From: Adiantum capillus-veneris
Lineage: Eukaryota > Streptophyta > Polypodiopsida > Polypodiales > Pteridaceae
Length of the DNA: 64,000 nucleotides
Assembly (NCBI GenBank): GCA_014529385.2
Contig: CM043943.1
Coordinates: 98,514,855 to 98,578,854, forward strand
Direction: 5' to 3'
In this document: positions 20,316 to 33,190 of the stretch, one piece after another
Layout: each line of letters begins with the position of its first letter
How positions within the stretch are numbered: the first letter of the stretch is position 1
The notes under the pieces: model-generated
The model's database searches: none
What the model was told of the DNA's origin: nothing
What the model saw: the letters and a program-made list of their open reading frames with translations, nothing else
Position numbers and translations under genes: made by a program

Positions 20316-23300
20316 TCCCTCTTGGTTCTAAACAGTTGACCTCAACTGTAGAGCGTCAACATAACTATGCAAGATGTCTGGGTAGTCCCTAAGATCGGAC
20401 TCAGTCATCCACTTTGCATCTAAAGGGATGTAATTCTTGAACTTGACTAAATACTTTTTTTGTAGGCTCCCCGACTTTAGTTGTCTCTTAGAGTGGTGTA
20501 TTATCTGTTCATGTTGAAGGATTTCCTCAGTCTCTTCGACTTCTGGAGGATCTTCCTGTACTAGCGCCACTGGAGGAGGTCCAACATATGGTCGGAGGAG
20601 ACTTACATGAAAAGCATTATGGATGCGCCAGTGAGAAGGCAAATCCAATCTAAAAGTCACGTCATTGACTTTATCTGTAATTTTAAAAGGGCCGTAAAAT
20701 CTATGGGAAAGTTTTATAACTTTCCCATTTCCGATCCGCTTTTCAATCTAGCTTTCTCAAATCGAAGCAAGACATATTGTCCTTTTTCAAGATTGAGATT
20801 GCTTCTGTGCTTGTCTGCTTTTCTCTTCTGTTGCTCTTGAGTACGTAGAATCGCTTGCTTAACTTGTTGATAGGCAATATCAATATTGCGCACAAATTCA
20901 TCTGCAACGAAGATGTTTTCTTTGGTAATCATAATAGGAAGTAAGAGTGGCTTCCCATAAATAATTTCGAAGGGAGCTTTACCAGTTGAGGAATGGATGG
21001 TATTATTATACGCAAACTCAACTATCGGTAAGTATTGTTCCCATTCGGATTGTCGTTCCGAAACATATCACTTGAGGATTTCGCTTTGACCATCTTTTCA
21101 GGGTCCATTCTCACCTGGTTATGAGATACTATATGGCCCAAATAGTGGATTTCTTTTAAAAAGAACTCACTCTTCTTAGCATTCACAAATAATTTGTGTT
21201 TGCATAATTCTTCAAACACTAATGCGAGATGCTTATAGTGTTCGTCTTCGGTCTTTGAGAAGATTAAGACGTCATTGAAGAAAACGCCTGTAAAGCTTCT
21301 ATATGAGTGGAAGATTCTATCCATCATTCTGTTGAATGTGGCTGGTGCATTCGTGAGTCCAAAAGGCATCACTAAGAATTCATACAACCCAAAGGTTGTT
21401 CTAAATGAAGTCTTATGCACATCCTGAGGAGCTATGCGGATTTGGTGATAACCGCTTTTCAAGTCTATACGACTAAAGACACTTGCTCCTTGTAACTTAT
21501 CAAGAATATCATCAATCCGAGGGATTGGAAATCGATTCTTGATTGTGATCTTGTTTAAAGATCTATAGTCTATGCACATGCGGAATGTGCTATCCTTTTT
21601 CTGTACTAGCAAGACAGGTGAACAATACGGAGAAGTACTAGGCCTTATTAAGCCCTTCTCCAAAAGTTTGTTAATCTGCTTGAGAATTTCCTCTTGCTGC
21701 ATTAGACTAACTCGATAAGGAGGCTGATTTGAGGAGAACTTCCTGGGATCAAATCAATTGTATGATCCTCAGGTCAAGAAGGTGGGAGTTCATTTGGTAG
21801 TTCATTTGCAAAACAATCTTTAAAACTTTTTAATAACTGAAGTCTTTTTTGCTCTAAATAGGAAGAAAGTTGTGAAGCAGACACATATCTCTCTCTTGCA
21901 AAGATCAAGTACGCTGAAACACACTTTTTCATTACTTTCTTGATTGCAATGTGATTGGCGATAGGGATACGCCAATCACTTGCATCTGCAAGTACAAGAT
22001 GCTCCTTTCCTTTATGATCAAAGGATAAGGTTTTCTGAACATAGTCAGGAATGGGATGCATCTTGTAGTGCCAAGGCATTCCCAAGATAACATCGCATCC
22101 TTCAAGTGAAGCTAGTAAGAAAGACTCTTGATCTTTGTAGTTGTCGACCTTTAAATTCATCTTCCCTATGATTGGAGTAGAGTTAGAGTTCTGCCCTTGG
22201 AAAGCAGATTGTGCTTGAATAGAAACTCCAAAACGGTTGGGCTGTAAATTCAGATCATCGGCTAACTTTGTAGAGATGAAGTTGTCTGTACTGCCAGGGT
22301 CAAACAGAATAAGAGCACGTTGGTTGTTGATGCTACCCCATGCTTTGAGAAGAGCTCTTTCTTTTCCATCCTTGGTTGTATTCCCCTGTACATCCGGGAC
22401 TGCATTGGAAGAGGGTGGTTGCGGAGTTTTGGTAGGACAATCACCCTTCATATGTCCAACTTGTCCACACTTCAAGCATCTTCCTTCGCTGATGTAGGTT
22501 CTCAATTCAGAAGGAGAGATATCTCCCTTTCTTGGGCTGATTTGGCTTTGCTTCTACTTCAGAGGCGGTTCTTTTCTTCTTTTGAGAAGAAGAAGTAGAG
22601 GTAGGCTGCTCATGGAGAGCCTTCTCCTTGGCATGATAGGTGCTTTGCTCCATCTTCCTAGGAGTGCCCTTGTCATGTATTCCATCAGCTATGCGAGCTG
22701 ATTCCATAAGTATCTGCAAGTTACCTCGAGGGTAAAGCTTCATAGCCTTTTGCAAGGCTTCATGCAATCCTGCTTCATACTTGCGCATCTTCTCTGAATC
22801 GTCGATCTTCTTGAATGGAGTGACTTTCAAGAGAACGTCCCAAAACCTATCCATGTAGCGTGGAACAGTTTCGTTCTCTGACTGTGAGAGTTGATCCCAT
22901 TCTTTCTTTACTTCTTTCTCATAGTCTGGAGGAAGGAACTGTGCATAGAACTCCTTCTTGAAAACAGTCAAATCTTGGGGTTTGCGATTTTCCAGTATCA
23001 GGGTTAACCACTAACTGTTGGTGGTGCCTTTCAGGTACATACTGATATGGCGAAGCTTGGATCTTTCTTTAAAATTCCCTTCTGCAAATGCAACTTCAAA
23101 TTGGCGGATGAAAGCCAAAGCTTTGTCATTATCACGCCGTCCATTGTAGGTGTTGAACTTCACATCTTTGTCTCCTGACTTGAATGTTTTCTGCCTGTGG
23201 TGTTTCTTCTTATGGTGCTCCTTCTTTCTATGCTTAGACTCCTTGTGGACAGGAGCCCAATGCACTTCTTGCTACGACGGATCGTCAAGAAACATGTCTT

Positions 23301-23693
23301 CCGGAGCGATTATGTCATCCAGATCCTTCATGAAAGAGAACTGAGGGGAATCAGGAGAATCCTACTCTTGAACCTTTGGATTAAACCGCACATGACGTTC
23401 TGGAGGTTTCCTCTGCCTCTCGTGTATGCGGGAGGTTCCAATCAAAGGATCTTTCCTTGGTTCTGGCGCCTTTGGGTTCTGCGGGATTTCTCCCGACCGT
23501 CAGCACTTTCTCCTTCCCTTTCTCAAGAGTATGGAGAATCTTTTGGACTTTTGGATGAGAGAGAGCTTTTTGCAACTCTTATCACTTGCTGTTGAAGGAG
23601 AGAGAACTCTATCTCGTGTCCTCCCATTTCTGCAGTCTGCCAAGAGTCGTCAATCCCTTAAGAAAGAGAGAGATGACCTTGCTCTGATACCAC
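20316..23693 (-). mobile_element. gypsy (chromovirus) element H, internal region
   Basis: Minus-strand order: primer site TGGTATCAGAGC (23,692-23,681), gag about 23,620-22,507, a C-x2-C-x4-H-x4-C knuckle near 22,480-22,437, protease-like domain about 22,400-21,774, reverse transcriptase about 21,702-21,060 (FRMCIDYRSLNKITIKNRFP, then VFSRIDLKSGYHQI), integrase C-terminal part about 21,050-20,714, and chromodomain 20,660-20,328 (KKYLVKFKNYIPLDAKWMTE). A polypurine tract (reverse complement of TCCCTCTTGG) abuts the 3' LTR at 20,316. The element is broken, with several breaks and an incomplete pol. Confidence 0.9.
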
Positions 23694-25156
23694 TGTCACA
23701 AAAATACGGAAGCGAAAACTGAATTTTAATTGTAATTCAAATACTCAAGAGACTTTGGAGAGAAAGAGAGAAAGCTTGACACATCATTGGGGACCAGAAG
23801 ATGGGCTGGTCTCCCCAATAAAGAGAATATCTTTATTACTAAGGGAGAATCTTTACAAGCACAGGAACGGGGCCATTGCCCGTCCTCTATTTTTTTCTTT
23901 TCTGCTTCTGACTGAGAGAGTGCGAAAGCTACTCTCAGAATACTAAGAGGATTTTCCCTCTGCTATGAGATTTTGGGAAGCTCTCGAAAACGAGAGTCTA
24001 TCTTCCACCAAAACTCAACGGAAGCTCTCGAAAAAGAGAGTCTACCTTCCGCTAACTGTGTCCCTTTCTGCATAATCATTCCTGCAACAAAAACAAGGGA
24101 GAAACACGCAAAATGCACGCACACATGCTTGCTGTAATTTTCTGCACATAACCTGAAAATGTTACCTAAGCACCTTCCAAAGCCGAAATAGAGACCTTTT
24201 TCGCGATGGAATCGCACCAAACTTTGTGTATGCGTAGTGTAGGTAGAGAAGAACTAGATTCTATGTGTATTTTGCTGAAATTCACCCTAAAAGAGATGAT
24301 TAGGGGCTGAAAACAGGGAATTTACAGCCACCACACTCTACGAAGAGAGTTTCCGCTACAACTTCTCGCGATGAAACTTTACCGAAAGCTAGCTATGGCT
24401 ATGAGAACCCTTGTTCTAGACAATGGGAACACTAGGCCACCACATATGTTGCAAGGGGCTGCTCTCAAGCTTCCATGGAGGGCTCCAATGCGTAGAGCAT
24501 ACTCACAATAGGGGGGGTAGGAGCACTGCCAACACTAAGAAATGGGGGAGGGGGTGCTCCTAAATAGCCATCAAGTAGTGGGGGCGCTAGGAAGAGAGAG
24601 AGGGTGAGAGTTAGAGTGAGAGAGGTAGTTTTGCATTGGTGGCACACTTACTTAATAACTTTAAAAACCCTTCAACTTTCACTTTTAAAAGTCCCTAGGC
24701 TATTAATGAAATGTGCAAATTAACACACAGCTGCTCCCCGACGCAATGCCGTACCAACACTGCTTTGGCATTACCTGTTCGCACTTGTCCGGCCATTTGG
24801 TCAAGCGTAGACAATTTAAAATAATTTAATTTGACTTATCCTAAGGCCGTAAAATAATTCACGCCTTAGGATTACTGTTGTTCTAAGGACCCCATCTCAT
24901 TCCTGTGCTTGCACTAGCGCGCGTAATTTTTTGAGCTTGAAATCTGAGGCTATTGCTTACCCCTTCATTGAAGAACCGATTTCCCAATCACTAGGTCGTC
25001 AGGGTGTTTTTCTGCTAGAGTCTCCCTGAGGTGCACTGGCCCAAACTTGGGCACACCTGAGGCCCCAGCTAGATCTATTCTGATGTGTACACAACTAATT
25101 AAATAATTATTTTCTCATAAATACATTAATTATTTACAAAGTCTGACATAGTTACA
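23694..25156 (-). mobile_element. gypsy element H, 5' LTR
   Basis: 1,463 bp, TGTCAC...TTACA, beside the initiator-tRNA primer site. It is followed by the target duplication GATAG (25,157-25,161). It lacks the BED-finger segment seen in the 3' LTR. Confidence 0.93.
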
Positions 25157-25161
25157 GATAG

Positions 25162-25733
25162 TCACAAGCTGCACAGGCTGCCGAAAATCCACTCTACTAG
25201 CAAGCTTCCCATTGCTTAGCTCTGTGTGCAACTAGCCATTGGAACAAAGTGACTTGCCTCGGCTGTGTGGAGCCCCACAACCGCTCCCAAAAGCCTCACA
25301 AGAACTTAGCTGTGAGACCCTCCTCCTGCCAATGAAGTACTACAGTAGGATGCGCCTCTCTCCGTGCTGCCAGTATGTGTTGCCCCAGTCGAACAGTGTA
25401 CTGAAAGAAAGGGATCCCAAGCTGGTCGGCTGAAGAGAAGGGTCTCTCCAAAACCACTCTCTAGGGTCCCATTGCACTCATGCCAAAGGGCAGCTCTCTC
25501 AAGCCCAAAGACTTCAGTGACCTCTCTCAAGATCTGTTGGGTTAGGATCTGTGACACAAGTCCTCCCACAGATGCCCACTACTCGTATCCTCTAAAAATG
25601 ACACTCTGCAACCTGTGAAGCCTCTACTGAGACCCTGTGTAGGCGACCCTCGCCCTAGATCTCAAAGAACATGGGGGGCATGGACTGCGATGGGGATCTC
25701 CAATCATATGAAGGCCCCCATCCATTTGGAAGC
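25162..25733 (-). mobile_element. LINE A, segment 4: start of zf-RVT module
   Basis: At its low end the minus strand reads GFSAACAACDY, the Cys-x2-Cys half of the zinc-binding module, directly before the target site of element H. The other half (HCLWDC) begins at 18,612. The rest (25,306-25,569) is a plausible but decayed zf-RVT lead-in (WHECNGTLESGFGETLLFSR). Confidence 0.7.
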
Positions 25734-27612
25734 TGTCACAAAGTGATGATGTGGCATGACCACCCGGGTAGAAGGCTGTCATGGCACGCTGACATGGACC
25801 AGTAGTACAGATTTCCAATTTTTTCACTGACATGCTGATGTGGCAGACTGTATGGCCAAGCCCTCTTTTTGCATTGACAGTTGTACAGAATTGCACTGAC
25901 TACCTTTTGCAGTTCTTGGACCTAGTTGCTTTTGGGAAACTCATTGCTTTTGAGTTTAACTGCTTTTCGACTCTGCTTTTTGGCATCCCTTGTAAGAATA
26001 AAAGAACCCTAAGGGCCTCACTTCTCAGGGCATCTGGACGCAAAGTCTGAGAGCGGAGGTCCCCGACGGGAGTTGTACTTTGCTCAAGATTTAATGAAAT
26101 AAAGAAATATTGAAAGGGGCGCCAGGTTTTGGGGCCAGTACCTCTAGGCACGAAACTACGCCAGGCCGTGTCGTCTCAAATTGAATTGTGATTTAAAATT
26201 GTGAAGTGTTTCCAGTGAATCCCTCTCTCATGTCGCGACAGATTCTAGACTTGGGGTGCCCAAGTTTGTTACAGCATCAGAGCACGGCCAATTTCTCTTT
26301 TACCGGGAAATCTTCTTCTCGCAGCGCACATGGATTCCGAAAAGAATCAGACGACTCCATCTTCAAAGCGGGAGGGACTACAAAAGATTCAAGCAGATTA
26401 ACAAAAAACGAGTATGGGCCACCTCGGCCTTTACAGTATGAACTCGTGGAGATGCAACGTCAACAACAGGTTGACGAGTGCGCAAAGCAGATGCTTCAGT
26501 TTGCCAAGGATCCACAGTATGCCAAATTTTTGACCCGGCACCCGAAGGATGAAATGCACACTCATTGGCAGAAAGCCATGAAGTCACCAATAAAACCGGC
26601 AATCAAGAAACCTCCTGTCCCACGGATATTTACTGAAGATGAACTCGAGGACATTATTGAAAAGCGAGTCAACCAACTATTTGGGTCAAAAAGCAATTGA
26701 AGAAACGTAACACGGGAGCTGACTTCCCTGGTTACTTGGGCCGAAAATCCTCTTTTGAGAAAGCAAGAAAACAAAAGAAGTGTGTACGCTTCGAAGAATT
26801 GTCCAATTCGTCCTCATCTTCTTCTGATAGCTCAGATAGCTCATCTTTTTTTGACTCGAGTGATGAGGACAGAAAGGGCAAGAAACAACGAACGGACTAT
26901 ACATTCTATTAAAAAAGAAAGCACTTTTACAGAGCTAATCAGTATGATTTTCTCAAAGACAAGGACAAGAAGGCCAAGGAATTCAAAGAAGGTGGACAAG
27001 CGGTAAAGTTTGAAACCTTTTCAGGGTTTCGAGATGATCCTAAGGCCTTAGCCTTTATCTAACAGTTTGATATAGCATTTTCGGGAGGCCGCTATACAGA
27101 GCACTCCAAGATTAGACGGGTAGCATCCTTTCAAAAAGGCAATGCACAGACATGGTGGTCCACTCTTTTGTTAAGGAAACAAGTGCCGACAAAGAGGCTG
27201 AAATTCAAGAAACTTTTTATTTCTTCATGGCGAGTATGAACGAGATGTGAGAACCAACTGGAACCATCTTCGAATGATCAGGGGTGACACTATGGATGAT
27301 TACTGTGAAAGATTTTGGGATACTTTCCTTCCAACCTCTTCTTTCAAGAAGATCAGTTTTAAGGAACAAATTAAGAGGTTTTGTTGTGGACTCCCCAAAG
27401 AAGTTCGAGACTACTGCCTTGAGAAGAAGTCAGAGTCTATTCAATAATTGATGGGACATGCTAAGCGGGGATTCGCTATGCATTCGGGTAACTTGACTTA
27501 CCCATCAAATGAACCTTCGACAAGTAGACAGACAGATACACGACCTCGATTGACAGGAGAGCAAAGAGAAGAATATTTCAAAGCAAGAAAGTGTTTTGAA
27601 TGTGGAGAACAG
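25734..27612 (+). mobile_element. gypsy element F (5' LTR and gag only)
   Basis: The LTR 25,734-26,273 (TGTCACAAAGTGATGATGTGG...AAGTTTGTTACA) belongs to the main gypsy LTR family of this window, which shares GGCGCCAG-TTTGGGGCCA and the TGTTACA end. It is followed by a weak primer-site match, then gag (about 26,300-27,600; MQRQQQVDECAKQMLQFAKD, NWNHLRMIRGDTMDDYCERF). It ends at the zinc knuckle (CFECGEQG). The 3' part is absent. It lies inside LINE A. Confidence 0.85.
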
Positions 27613-29443
27613 GGACCTGGCACATGCTCTGCACCCCTGTCATGCCACGTAGCTGGATGCTCTGTGCCTCCTCTGACAAACCGAAAAACTGAACTAGTCG
27701 CCGAGAGTGCGGGCTGGGCCCTGCTGCCATGGGACCCTAAGAAACATGGGGCCTACTACCAACCAAGTGGTCTCTCTGAGTGCTGACCATAAGGTTCCAA
27801 ACCAAGGGCTGTCTCAAGCGCTCCTCCGTGCAAGTGGACTGGTGGTGCTCCAGGCCACTCCGCAGCGGCTCTCGAGAGCGAAGCACGCTCGCAACAAATC
27901 GATCCTCCAGCCTCCTACTCATACCAACTTTGCGCATCTCGGTAAAGATCAACCTGATGAAAGGACTCCCAAGTCCTCCTGCATGAGTCCAGCCTCCAGG
28001 GATCCTCCCCTAGAAGCAGTCCTTTGACAACAAACTTCCCAAGAAGGGCTCTACTCTGCTATGTTGGACCGATGATCCCCAACCCCCCCTGAGAACACGG
28101 TAGGGTGATGACCTACCAAGCTACTTTGGCCCAGGCTAACTGGGTGTTGCGCCCCGACCAAAGAAAATTCATGATCAACCGCTCTAGCTGGCTGATACAA
28201 GAGCTCGAAAAGATCCAGCAAGATGTGATGTACCACATAGTAGCCAAAAGCACCTGGTTGGCCACTACAACTCTGTCTGCCAAAGATTGTGACGCCGAAC
28301 GCAAATGCAACAACTTCCTCCTAATGGACAGGAGGAGGGAAGCACTCTACTGCTCAGGGGACAAGTCTACGCCGACCTGACAACCCAAGTAACGAACTGC
28401 AGTCCCTCCGGGAATCCATCTAAAACCCTCACCTGGAGACCAATCAAGCGTAGGAGCATTGCCAACCCAGAAAGCTATTGTCTTCCTCCGGGTGATCAGT
28501 GAGCATGATGCACAACAGAACACCTCAAGAGCCTGCTCACACCTGTGCAGATTGACCTCTTGGTCCTCCAAGTACAAGGCTGAGTCGTCGGCAAACTCGG
28601 CGTCAAGAAGCTCATATGCCGTAATAGGAATCTAAAGACCACGCAAGCCAACCTGCTGAGAAGTCAAAAAACTCCTCATCGTTTGAGCATAGAACAGAAA
28701 GAGAAAGGGGACTTGAGGGCAACCCTGTCTAACCGAACGAGTGAGCAAGAAACGTTCCTCTCTTCCCCTTGCCAAGAGCACCTGACTCTGCGCACGCTTG
28801 TAGAGAGCTGACACACCTCTGTTTCAAGCATCTGAGAAACCCATCCTATGTAGAGTGCCCTCAAGGAAGTCCCATTCAACTCTGTCGTAGGCCTTCTCAA
28901 TATCGAGAAGGAGTATCACCAGATCCTCTCCTCGAAGACGCGCGAGGGTAGACGCCTCCTAAAAAGTGAAGATGTTGTCAAGAATACTACGCTCCTTGAC
29001 AAAACCTGTCTCGGTCCCATGTATAATGCTCTCTAGTAGTGGCTGGATCCTAAAGCTCAGAGCCTTTGCTAGAATTTTGTAGGATGAGTTGAGGATGGTA
29101 ATGGGTCACCATTGTCGAATCTCATCCAAGGAGCCTCCCTCCTTGGGAATCAGGTAGATCAAGCCCTCACTCATGCTGTCAGGCATCTCGCTAGTGTGCA
29201 AAACGTACTGGAATGCGCTGCGAAGATCTGAACCAAGCAAGTCCCAGTACTCCCAGAAAAAGCTGGGAGTCAACCCATCCTCCCTTAGACACCTACCTCG
29301 GGGGAGTGCTTTGAGGGCCCCATGGAGTTCCTCTAGCTGGGGGGAAGCTCAAGTCTATGTCGCATCTCCTCAGTAACAAGGCAAGACATCTGTGCCCAAA
29401 CCTGCTCTCTGCATGCATCCTAGCGCTCTGACTGAGGCTCAGC
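27613..29443 (-). mobile_element. LINE A, segment 3: reverse transcriptase
   Basis: The minus strand contains, in order: GLIYLIPKEGGSLDEIRQW and ITILNSSYKILAKALSFRIQ (about 29,160-29,060), LLDIEKAYDRVEWDFLEGTL (motif A, about 28,890), RFLLTRSVRQGCPQ (motif B, about 28,740), EFADDSALYLED (catalytic F-A-D-D, 28,595-28,584), RYLGCQVGVDLSPEQ, and the thumb/linker ERLIMNFLWSGRNTQLAWAKVAW (about 28,200). This is a plant L1-type RT. Frameshifts and stops interrupt it, so it is dead. It continues into segment 4 beyond gypsy element F. Confidence 0.88.
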
Positions 29444-32400
29444 TGACAACAGATCATGATGAGCGCGCGGCGGTGTGTGCAAGTGATAGAGCACGCGAGG
29501 AAGTGCAGGGTGTGTGCAGAGAGAGGTAGCGAAAGCCAGCAGGAGAGAGGGCGCTTGCAGAATGAAGGGAGAGAGAGAGAGCACGCTACTCGTTTGTTGA
29601 GGGGAATAATGAAGTGAGTAAAATTGGCTCACTTGTTCCCTTTATTAAAAGTATAGGACCAATTTAATGTTAGTGGCCAAGTTCAATGTGAACTTGGCCA
29701 AGGTTAATAACCTTTATAACTATACACAAAGGGGGCCATTTGGACCTTTATCCCAACAACCTCCCACTTAAAGGCATAAATGGCGCCTTTAAGCTACATG
29801 ACTCCCACCATCTCTATACATAGATGATGTTGTGCTTTGGATAAGCACTTAGTGAGAGCATCTGCTGGATTTTGTGATGTATGGACCTTCACCAATGTAA
29901 TAAGGCCATCCTCAAGCACTTCACGTATGAAGTGATACCTCACATCAATATGCTTTGTGCGTGCATGAAACATAGCGTTCTTTGGCAGACATATGGCACT
30001 CTGGCTATCACAACCAAGCATAGGTGCCTGGAAGCCTCAGTGACTGAAATATATTCAGCCTCTGTCGTAGATAATGCAACAATCTTTTGCAATCTAGAAC
30101 ACCATGAAACAGCACCTCCCGCAAGGGTAAACACACAGCCACTTGTGGATTTCCGTGTATCCACATCACCAGCCATGTCAGAGTCACAAAATCCCTTCAA
30201 CTCCAATGGTCCTTTACCATAGCAAAGGCATTTGTTTTTAGTCCCTTTCAAGTACCTCATAATGGACTTCACTGCATCCCAATGCAACCTGCCTGGATTA
30301 GCCATAAACCGGCTCACAACTCCCATTGCATGGGCTATGTCAGACCTAGTAGCCATAAACCGGCTCACAACTCCCACTGCATGGGCTATGTCAGGCCTAG
30401 TAGCAACCATAGCATACATAAATGAACCACAAGCTGAAGCGAAAGGCACACTTTGCATCTCATTGGCTTCTTCCTTTGACTCAGGACAATCATCCTTGGA
30501 GATTTTGACATATAGCTGTAATGGAACACCAAGAGGCTTTGCTTCATCCATGTTAAATCTATCCAGCACCTTTTCAATGTACTTTTCTTGCCACAAATAT
30601 AATAGGCGCTTGTCTCTTTGCCTTGTAACACGTACTCCAAGTATATGTTCAGCTGCCCCAAGGTCTTTCATTGAAAATGCAGATTTCAGTTGCCCTTTAA
30701 GAGCATCAACAGTGCTTCTTTTCTTTGCAGCTATCAACATATCATCAACATAGAGCACAAGAATGATAGGGCTGTCATCCTCATCACGTTTGGTATACAA
30801 ACAATGGTCTGCATGGCTTCTTTTGTAACCATGTTTCAGCATGAAGCGATCAAACTTCTTGTACCACTGTCTACATGATTGTTTGAGCCCATACAAGCTT
30901 CTATTGAGCATACATACCATATGTTCCTTGCCAGGAATAACAAAACCCTCGGGTTGCTTCATGTAAACCTCTTCTTCCACATCACCATGCAAGAAAGCGG
31001 TATGTACATCCATTTGGTCCATTTCCAAATCAAGAGCAGCCACTATGGCAAACAATACACGCAAAGTGGTCATCTTCACAATGGGAGAAAACACTTCCTG
31101 AACGTCTATGCCCTTGGTTTGAACATATCCCTTTGCAACTAGCCTTGCCTTATACTTGGGTTTTGCATCAACTGTCTTGATTTTATACACCCATTTGTTA
31201 GGAATAGCTTTCCTTCCTTTGGGCAATTCCACCAAATCCCAAAGTTTGATTAGCATGCAAAGCTTTAATCTCTTCCTGCATAGCAAGCTCCCACTTGTCG
31301 TTGTGCTCACATGTCTTTGCCTCTTTATACGTAAGAGGCTCTCCCTCATCTGTTAAGATAATGTAATGCAAAGAGGGATCATATCTACCCACAGGCCGTC
31401 TTTGACGAGTAGACCGCCTCATCCAATGATCCACATTATCCGGCGATGGGTTTACATCAGGTGGCATGATAAAATCATCAACAATGGGCTGCTGTACACC
31501 ATTTTCAGCATTGTTTCTTGGCTGCAAATGCCCTTCAGGAGCCTCAATTTGTTGTCCAACATCATCTGGCTCAAACACCACTGGATCATCTACATTTTCA
31601 ACAGTATGTGGTGCATCTTGAGGGTCAAAAATAGGCCTAACAGGTGGCTGGTCATGCTGAAATTTGACCCTTTTATGGTCATGCTTTGAGGCACAATTGT
31701 TTTGAAGCAGCCTTGCCTCATTAAAAACAACATCCCGGCTGCGTACAACCCTTTTGAGCTGAGGTAACCAAATCTTGTAACCCATTTCACCTTCTTCACC
31801 ATATCCCATGAAGAGGCCTTTAATGGACTTGGCATCTAGTTTACTCCTCAACTTAGGTCTAACATGCACAAAAGACTAGCAACCAAAAATGCGTAAGTGA
31901 TCATATAAAGCAGGCTTGCCAGACCAAACCTCTTCAGGGATGTCACCTTTCAAAGACATGTGAGGGGATCGATTGCATATATGCACTGCAGTTTTCAAAG
32001 CTTCTCCCCAAAATCCATGAGAGAGATTAGTTGTGGACAACATGCATCTCACCCTCTCACAAAGTGTCCTATTAAATCTTTCAGTCACACCATTAGAAGA
32101 GGGGCTGTATGGCACAATAAGCTCCCTCTTAGTGCCCAAATTTTCACAAAATTTGTTAAATTCAACACTTGTGAACTCCCTCCCATTGTCCGTACGCAAG
32201 TATTTTAGCTTTCTACCTGTTTGGGTGGTCACAAATGCATGAAATTTCTTAAACGCAGCAAAGGCTTCATTCTTAGATTTAAGCAAATAAACCCAAATTG
32301 TCCTAGAATGATCATCAACAAAGGAGACAAAATAACATGCACCTCCCATAGAATTAGTAGGCATGCTACATACATCAGAATGTACAAGATCAAGCACACA

Positions 32401-33190
32401 AGATTTACGAGAGACACCAGAGTAATAAGAACGCTTTACTTGCTTGCCATATTGACATTCATTACAAAAGTCAAGCTTTGTGCCTTTAGCATCAAGCTTG
32501 TTCAAAGTACAAAGCTTAGAAAGGCCCTTTTGGCTCATATGGCCAAGCCTCTTGTGCCACAACTCCATGTGAGAGTTAATTTCAGCCAATGCAATAAACT
32601 TGCCCAACACGGCCTTTCCATGCATGCAGTAAAGTGTCCCTTTCATTGTGCCGTTTACAATCAACCTTGAGCCTTTAGTCATTTTCCATGATCCTCTCTC
32701 AAACAAGATACTGTAACCATGCATATCCATCTGACCAACAAAAAGCAGACTCTTCTTGATTCCCGACATATATCTAACATCATGCATATCCATCTGACCA
32801 ACAGAAAGCAGACTCTTCTTGATTCCCGGCACATATCTAACATCATGCTCATTTGTGCCATCTATGGAGAGATGCACAGTGCCAATACCCTCAATGGAAC
32901 ATACATGATTGTTTCCAAGGTATACATGGCCACGCTTGCCTACATCAAAAGTAGAGAAACACTCCTTGATAGGAGTCACATGAAATGAAGCATCGGAATC
33001 AACAATCCAAGTCTGGGATAATGCATCATTGACAGTCAACAAAGCATCAATAAGATCACTCTTGGTGATCTGCATGTCCTGTGAATGAACATTAAGAGAG
33101 GCATCAAAGTCATAAGCATCATCATCTGACAAAGTGGCAACTGCATGCACATCCTCAGGCTTTTCGAAGCAACACATCCATCGAGTCTGC
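29444..33190 (-). mobile_element. copia element lacking its 5' part
   Basis: The minus order is protease to integrase (33,177-31,876; WIVDSDASFHVTPIKE, HKRLGHMSQKGL, DLVHSDVCSMPTNSMGG, YFVSFVDDHSRTIWVYLLKS, RTDNGREFTSVEFN), then reverse transcriptase (about 31,350-30,230; VDVHTAFLHGD-type motif, QSCRQWYKKFD, ILVLYVDDMLI) and RNase H (TTEAEYISVTEASR, then a tail to 29,794). A polypurine tract (reverse complement of CCTCCCACTT) at 29,760-29,769 precedes a 3' LTR of about 315 bp (29,758-29,444; TGTTGGG...TTGTCA, right edge inferred). Gag and the 5' LTR are not present. Broken, but pol is largely open with only a few breaks. It lies within LINE A. Confidence 0.9.
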
